This document shows, one piece after another, positions 31,201 to 34,545 of a DNA stretch of 34,545 bases. Within the stretch, counting starts at the first letter, position 1. Each line of letters starts with the position of its first letter. Where the stretch lies: NCBI RefSeq assembly GCF_003403015.1, contig NZ_QURL01000014.1, positions 1 to 34,545 of the forward strand. Direction: 5' to 3'. The notes beneath the pieces were generated by a model that worked only from the letters and a program-made list of their open reading frames with translations, searched no databases and had not been told where the DNA came from. A program made the position numbers and the translations under genes. This DNA is from Fulvimarina endophytica (GTDB lineage Bacteria; Pseudomonadota; Alphaproteobacteria; Rhizobiales; Rhizobiaceae).

Positions 31201-32578
31201 GCGCCTGCGTGTGCATTATCTCCTCGAGCCGGGCTGGAGGGCCGACAACGCCATCCAGGGTCTCGGTCGCACCCATCGCACCAACCAGGCCCAGCCGCCG
31301 CTGTTTCGTCCCTGTGCCACCAACGTCCAGGGCGAGAAACGCTTCCTGTCCACGATCGCGCGCCGCCTCGATACGCTCGGCGCCATCACGCGCGGCCAGC
31401 GCCAGACGGGCGGGCAGGGCATGTTCCGCGCCGAGGACAATCTGGAATCCACCTACGCCAAGCTCGCGCTGCGTCGCTTCTTCGCCGCCCTTTACATGGG
31501 CGGCATCAAGGCGTGTTCGCTGTCCCGGTTCGAAGAAATGACCGGTCTCGATCTTCTCGATAGCGATGGGACACTGAAGGACGAGCTGCCCCCGATCTCC
31601 CGCTTCCTCAACCGCTGCCTTGCGTTGCGCATCGAGATGCAAAACGCCGTCTTCTCCGACTTCACCGAGATCCTCGACGGGATCGTCGAGGCGGCGATCG
31701 CCGGCGGCACCTTCGACGCCGGCCTGGAAACCCTGACGGCCGAAAGCTTCAAGATCGTTGAGCGAACCGACATCTTCGAGGCTGCTGCATCCGGTGCCAA
31801 GACGACCGCGCTGACCGTCGAGGAAACCCAGCGCAACCGGCCTCTGACCCTCGATGCCGTGCGTGAAATGGCGCGAGGCGTCTCCGACGCCCGGCTCCTC
31901 GTCAACGAGCAGTCCGGTCGCGCTGCGATCGAAATGCCGACCTCCGGGATCATGAACGATGACGGCGGGATCATCGAGCGCGTCCGCCTCTACCGGCCGA
32001 TGGCGCGTGAGGCGATGACGCTTCTGGAAATGTCCGGCACGCACTGGAAGCCCGTTACCGACGAAGCGTTCGAGGCCGCCTGGAACGCGGAGATCGCATC
32101 GATCCCCGAGTTCTCCACGTCGCGCATCACCATCGTCTCGGGTCTTCTCCTGCCCATCTGGGACCGGCTACCCGAGGAAAACATGCGCGTTTATCGGCTC
32201 CAGAGCGATGACGGCGAGCGCGTCATCGGTCGCCTCGTGACCGTCGACCAGCTTTCCACGGTCTACGCCAAGCTCGGTCTCAACTGCACTGTCACCCTGA
32301 CGGCCGAGGAAGCGCATACGGCGGTTATGGATCGCGCCAAGACGATCACGGTCGGGCACCAGCTCACCTTGCGCCGAAGCCGTGTCATGGACGCCGCGAG
32401 AATGGAGGTGTTAGGTTTCGATCCGGAAACCTTGAAGGTGCTCAAGTCTCTGGGATGCAAAACCGAGATCATCTCTTGGAAAACGCGGGCCTTCGTGCCG
32501 CTGATGGACCTGACGGTCCTGACGGCACTGCTGGATCAGTTCCAGCATCCCGCGAACCCCGAGAAGATCGCGGCCTGA
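28220..32578 (+). CDS. Methyltransferase / strawberry-notch helicase-like fusion protein
   Basis: A 1452-aa protein. The N-terminal third is an adenine-type DNA methyltransferase fold with SAM-binding EPSAGTGML (S149-G153) and catalytic NPPF (212-215). The C-terminal two thirds form a strawberry-notch (SNO) superfamily-2 ATPase: GDGTGCGKGRQVAG (Walker A K510), FDEAHAMAN (D616-H619), VYVSATGATE, and the helicase C-like GWRADNAIQGLGRTHRTNQ (G1016-R1020). Both catalytic centres look intact. The ATG at 28220 fits the leader's GGAG; a frame extended to 28070 runs through the terminator and leader. Related fusions occur on plasmids and phages; whether they modify, protect or remodel DNA is not settled. 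No nuclease is fused or adjacent. Confidence 0.9.
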   Translation: MNLFDANPGLFLEPAKIETHRAIFQAATALSRILEQGRKIDAKVQRQVMEATFGGSDAEGRWTWKDAYEAGEVAQLLFLKKFGAAMRRKTPEAAAYLGMIERLASLVPTQTKRSEESVALQQFSTPLPLAFAAAEAGAIGEDDLVLEPSAGTGMLAVFARNAGASLALNEYAETRAELLAQIFETRSVTRFDAATIHDRLDAAVVPSVVIMNPPFSAAPKVDGRYKSATVRHIRSALLRLAPKGRLVCITGSSFAPMTPAWRDAFIELQSFGRVAFSATIAGSAYAKHGTTTETRLTVIDKIAAEDAAHFPDTVHADTAADLLSLITAHCPDRAAPAASRPSSPVRAPVVQNLKSLREQAKAETRELELARSRHKLDGIAHGPVEYLPRAWSPTTTALTASLYEPYEVQTISIEGAGEHPTQLVQSAAMASVAPPLPTYQPVLPTVLLTGGLLSEAQIETIVYAGESHAKFLKGEWTNDAENGHLIRAVLGEGFKLRQGFFLGDGTGCGKGRQVAGIILDNWLQGRRKAVWLSKSDKLIEDAQRDWTALGGAASDIVPLSRFKQGSEVRLNEGILFVTYATLRSAERQHGETVKASRLTQVTDWLGAEFEGVIAFDEAHAMANAGGGKSDRGEVKPSQQGKAGLLLQDAVPGARVVYVSATGATEVGNLAYASRLGLWMTGDFPFSTRADFVASMEAGGIAAMEVISRDLKALGLYTARSVSYEGVEYEMLVHELTPAQIGIYDSYADAFQIIHSHLDKAMEAAGITSAEGTMNAQAKSAARSAFESNKQRFFQHLICAMKCPSLIKAIEGDVEAGHSSVIQVVSTSEALMERRLAEIPASEWGDLTVDVTPREYVLDYLAHSFPTQLFEPYTDEDGNLRSKPVMDEDGNPVFCREAEEARDAMIEHLGSLAPVQSALDQLIWHFGTDTVAEVTGRSRRVVKTTDGKLKVANRPASSNLSETSAFQNDDKRVLIFSDAGGTGRSYHADLAAKNQRLRVHYLLEPGWRADNAIQGLGRTHRTNQAQPPLFRPCATNVQGEKRFLSTIARRLDTLGAITRGQRQTGGQGMFRAEDNLESTYAKLALRRFFAALYMGGIKACSLSRFEEMTGLDLLDSDGTLKDELPPISRFLNRCLALRIEMQNAVFSDFTEILDGIVEAAIAGGTFDAGLETLTAESFKIVERTDIFEAAASGAKTTALTVEETQRNRPLTLDAVREMARGVSDARLLVNEQSGRAAIEMPTSGIMNDDGGIIERVRLYRPMAREAMTLLEMSGTHWKPVTDEAFEAAWNAEIASIPEFSTSRITIVSGLLLPIWDRLPEENMRVYRLQSDDGERVIGRLVTVDQLSTVYAKLGLNCTVTLTAEEAHTAVMDRAKTITVGHQLTLRRSRVMDAARMEVLGFDPETLKVLKSLGCKTEIISWKTRAFVPLMDLTVLTALLDQFQHPANPEKIAA

Positions 32579-32579
32579 C

Positions 32580-32598
32580 CGAGGACGAAACGTCCTCG
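32580..32598 (+). terminator. Hairpin after the SNO gene
   Basis: CGAGGACG/CGTCCTCG with loop AAA starts one base after the stop. There is no T-run, so termination is uncertain; it may stabilise the mRNA end or attenuate reading into the Toprim gene. Confidence 0.45.
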
Positions 32599-32715
32599 CG
32601 ACCCATCCAGACAGAGCCAGAGGCAGGGAGCGGTTCCGCGAACGGTTCGGACACACAGTCCGGATCGCCTTCGCGCGAACGCTTTCGCGCCCAGCGCAGT
32701 AGAGGTTTCACAGCC

Positions 32716-33726
32716 ATGCAATCCGCAACAGAGCTATCCCGTGATCTCGCCGGGAAGGCCGAGGCTTTCTGCCGATCCTACCTGCCGAACGGCAAGCTCG
32801 CCGGCGGCTATTGGAAAGTCGGCGACACGTCCGGCTCAGAAGGCCAGAGCCTGCAAATCCGCCTGATCGATATGTACGGCAAGAAGGCTGGTCGCTGGAC
32901 CGACTATGCAACCGGCGAATACGGCGACCTCCTCGACATGATTTCGCATGTGAAGGGGCTCCACGACTTCGTCGAGATCGCCAACGAGGCGCGCAGCTTC
33001 CTCGGTCAGCCGGAGGTCCGCCGCATCGAGCCGACACGCTCGCTGCCCAAATTCGACACGGCGCCGAAGATCGAGCGCGCGCGCCGTCTCCTGACGATCG
33101 CCAGGCCGATCGCCGGGACGCCCGCCGAAGCCTATCTGCGCAACCGCGGCATCGAGCGCTTCGGAAAAGCCCTCTCCTATCATCCGGGCGTCTACTACAA
33201 GCCGCCAGACGGCGGCGACATGACCGCCGAGCCTGCCATGCTTGCGACCATCACCGACAACGGCGGCAACACCACCGGCGTCGCCCGCACCTGGCTCGAC
33301 GTCGACCACGGGTCGCTGTCCTCTCTGGACGAACCGAAGCGCGTCATGGGCCGCCTCTACGGCAATGCCGTGCGCTTCGGCCAAAAAGACGGCGTCCTGG
33401 GCTGCGGGGAGGGGATCGAGACCATGCTGTCGGTCGGTTCCGTTCTGACCAAGCTGCCGATCGCGGCCTGCCTCACGGCGCCGCATCTCGGCCTCTTCGA
33501 GATCCCCGATCATGTCGGCGAGATCTGGATCTTCCGCGACCTCGACGAGGCTGGCGAAAAGGGGGCCAACACGCTCGCCGAACGGGCCATCGCCACGGGT
33601 CGAAAGGTCATCATCCACGAGCCGATCTACAACGACTTCAATGACGACCTCATCCGCTTCGGCACAGAAGCGCTCTTCAACCGAATGGAAGACGACTTCG
33701 GCCCCGTTGCCGAAGCGTTCCGCTAA
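32716..33726 (+). CDS. Toprim-domain protein (plasmid primase-like)
   Basis: A 336-aa protein. The N-terminal domain (LAGKAEAFCRSYLPNGKL, YWKVGDTSGSEGQSL, GRWTDYATGEYGDLLDMI) is the part that in rhizobial plasmid proteins precedes a Toprim fold. The linker has AEAYLRNRGIERFGKALSYH. The Toprim domain keeps the catalytic Glu (E232 in CGEGIETML) and the DxD (D275, D277 in FRDLDEAG). There is no zinc finger or helicase domain, so it resembles the catalytic part of a primase or a Toprim nuclease. I choose ATG 32716, where homology starts, over a frame from 32455 that overlaps SNO by more than 120 bp. It follows SNO by 137 bp and probably works in DNA replication or transfer of the element. Confidence 0.85.
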   Translation: MQSATELSRDLAGKAEAFCRSYLPNGKLAGGYWKVGDTSGSEGQSLQIRLIDMYGKKAGRWTDYATGEYGDLLDMISHVKGLHDFVEIANEARSFLGQPEVRRIEPTRSLPKFDTAPKIERARRLLTIARPIAGTPAEAYLRNRGIERFGKALSYHPGVYYKPPDGGDMTAEPAMLATITDNGGNTTGVARTWLDVDHGSLSSLDEPKRVMGRLYGNAVRFGQKDGVLGCGEGIETMLSVGSVLTKLPIAACLTAPHLGLFEIPDHVGEIWIFRDLDEAGEKGANTLAERAIATGRKVIIHEPIYNDFNDDLIRFGTEALFNRMEDDFGPVAEAFR

Positions 33727-33744
33727 CGCTGCGAGGCCGACACC

Positions 33745-34176
33745 ATGACCGGATTCTATTGCAAAACCTGCCGCCGGACATCTTCATCCGCCAAGCACCG
33801 CATTGACCGATGCCCCGCCTGCGGCGGCCCGACGATCGACCTTGACCGTTCTCGAGCCCTTGCCGCACGCAACGACGCCTTCCGCCGCCAGCTCGCGATG
33901 GGGTGGTCCTCAACCTGCCCCGCCGGCGAAGTGATTGTGACACCCGATGTCGCTGCCCTCGGCCATACAATGGAGAGCCTGATCCTGCGATCGATCGGGC
34001 TCCGCACCACGTTCCCTCGAGACGAACCTGATACCGAACATGCCGTCGGCGTTGGCCGCATCGGCGACAAAGCGTTCGATTGGACTATTAGCGTCGAATC
34101 CAAACCAAATAGCCATCGGGTCGATGATCGCTTCACTCGGCGAACCCTTTCCGTACGGCTGCTATCGCACCCCTAA
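33745..34176 (+). CDS. Zinc-ribbon protein, possibly DUF3768-like
   Basis: A 143-aa protein 18 bp behind the Toprim gene. The N-terminus has two CxxC pairs (FYCKTCRR and DRCPACGG), a small zinc ribbon. The remainder follows the outline of DUF3768 plasmid proteins: RNDAFRRQL, GEVIVTPDVAALG, a DEPDTEHAVGVGRIGDKAFDW segment like the family's D-x-Y-GEHDFG-FxW part, and TRRTLSVRLLS. The second assignment is by pattern only. Function unknown. The Cys pairs suggest nucleic-acid or zinc binding. Confidence 0.6.
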   Translation: MTGFYCKTCRRTSSSAKHRIDRCPACGGPTIDLDRSRALAARNDAFRRQLAMGWSSTCPAGEVIVTPDVAALGHTMESLILRSIGLRTTFPRDEPDTEHAVGVGRIGDKAFDWTISVESKPNSHRVDDRFTRRTLSVRLLSHP

Positions 34177-34421
34177 AGGGAGAATTGCGTTCAGAGCCGC
34201 ACTTTCCAGGCTTGTCCGCTTCTGTCTAAGCGCTTGCCTCGTAGAAACAGACCTCGGCACGCCCCGCAAGCGGGGCCGCGCTCTAGTCGACCATGAAGGT
34301 CGACCAAGCCTCTGCACATCATTCTCCCTGCGGCCAGGTACGCCGGAAGCGTCTCGTCCCGAGCCGCCCACGGGCGCGGCCGCATGGTCACCTGACGCGC
34401 ACAGTCTTGTCCCTCCGGGCT
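34177..34421. other. Spacer with two hairpins before an insertion sequence
   Basis: No convincing gene. GCCCCGC AA GCGGGGC (34261-34276) and GTCGACC ATGAA GGTCGAC (34286-34304) are two successive perfect 7-bp inverted repeats 9 bp apart. They may be a termination or RNA structure on either strand, or protein-binding sites. Short frames on both strands are Arg/Ser/Pro-rich and not credible. Confidence 0.4.
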
Positions 34422-34545
34422 AGGTGTTTAGTCCCGCAGTGTGATGGCGTATCATTGACCTTCAAAGAGAGGGAAGCGCTATGGGCCAGGTTCTTCACGG
34501 CAGCGCCAAGACCACGCACGCCGTTCGAGCAGAACTACAGCGATC
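34422..34545 (+). mobile_element. Left end of an IS481-family insertion sequence (partial)
   Basis: CTAGGTGTTTAGTCCCGC at about 34421-34438 resembles the terminal repeat of IS481-type elements (TGTTAGGTGTTTAGTCCC-like). It lies about 45 bp before a transposase start. The exact boundary is uncertain and the element runs out of the window. Confidence 0.6.
34481..34545 (+). CDS. IS481-family transposase, N-terminal start (partial)
   Basis: ATG 34481 follows an AGAGAGGGAA ribosome site. The visible residues, MGQVLHGSAKTTHAVRAELQ, match the start of IS481-family transposases (MGQVLHGSATTTEAVRRAIQ in relatives, as I recall), the beginning of their helix-turn-helix. The window ends after 21 codons. 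Confidence 0.8.
   Translation, partial: MGQVLHGSAKTTHAVRAELQR

Noticed and set aside
30338..32044. 568-codon open frame on the minus strand opposite the SNO gene
   Set aside because: It is antisense to the conserved SNO ATPase motifs and has no recognisable domain or ribosome site; an artefact of codon bias.
1..34545. CRISPR array or rRNA genes
   Set aside because: No regularly spaced direct repeats with unique spacers and no rRNA-like conserved stretches were seen.

Overview
The window is high-GC DNA, apart from AT-richer patches around the insertion-sequence scars. Its genes look like those of an alphaproteobacterium of the Rhizobiales (Hyphomicrobiales) type. The pointers are an Agrobacterium-like oxidative uronate pathway (Udh, Gli, Gci, KdgD), a bacteriophytochrome with a HisKA_2-type kinase, and a plasmid or integrative-element gene set (ArdC, large ParB-like protein, methyltransferase/strawberry-notch helicase, Toprim protein) that I associate with rhizobial accessory replicons. 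This is inference from gene content; I ran no search.

Layout. (1) 1-694: the right end of an IS3-family element followed by a decayed IS256-family transposase. (2) 715-5159: a bacteriophytochrome histidine kinase on the minus strand, divergent from a PAS-PAS-GGDEF-EAL protein; together a likely red-light to cyclic-di-GMP pair. (3) 5278-13129: a uronate catabolic locus. A TRAP transporter (dctP, dctQ, dctM) and uronate dehydrogenase are on the minus strand. A GntR/FCD regulator and kdgD-gci-gli are on the plus strand, with ATGA overlaps between the three enzyme genes. The 11-bp palindrome TTGTCANACAA occurs at both operon promoters, so one regulator probably controls uptake and breakdown. (4) 13130-17431: an insertion scar zone with nested IS3 remnants, a membrane protein gene broken by an in-frame TAG, a truncated EAL domain fused in frame to a damaged transposase, and an IS3-family element with recognisable inverted repeats. 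(5) 17437-34176: a plasmid or ICE-like backbone with an XRE regulator, small proteins, ArdC, a secreted nuclease, two toxin-antitoxin pairs, several unknown proteins, a 736-aa ParB-like protein, a 1452-aa methyltransferase/strawberry-notch helicase and a Toprim protein. (6) 34422-end: the start of an IS481-like element.

The most unusual signal lies in region 5. Six genes (ardC at 18739, unknowns at 21648, 22040 and 24332, parB-like at 25845, strawberry notch at 28220) are each preceded by a similar leader of about 85-95 nt. It consists of a purine tract, a GC-rich hairpin, a second hairpin built on GAGAGAG, then a GGAG-type ribosome site. The hairpin arms differ between copies but stay complementary, which suggests a conserved cis-acting RNA that ties these genes into one regulon.
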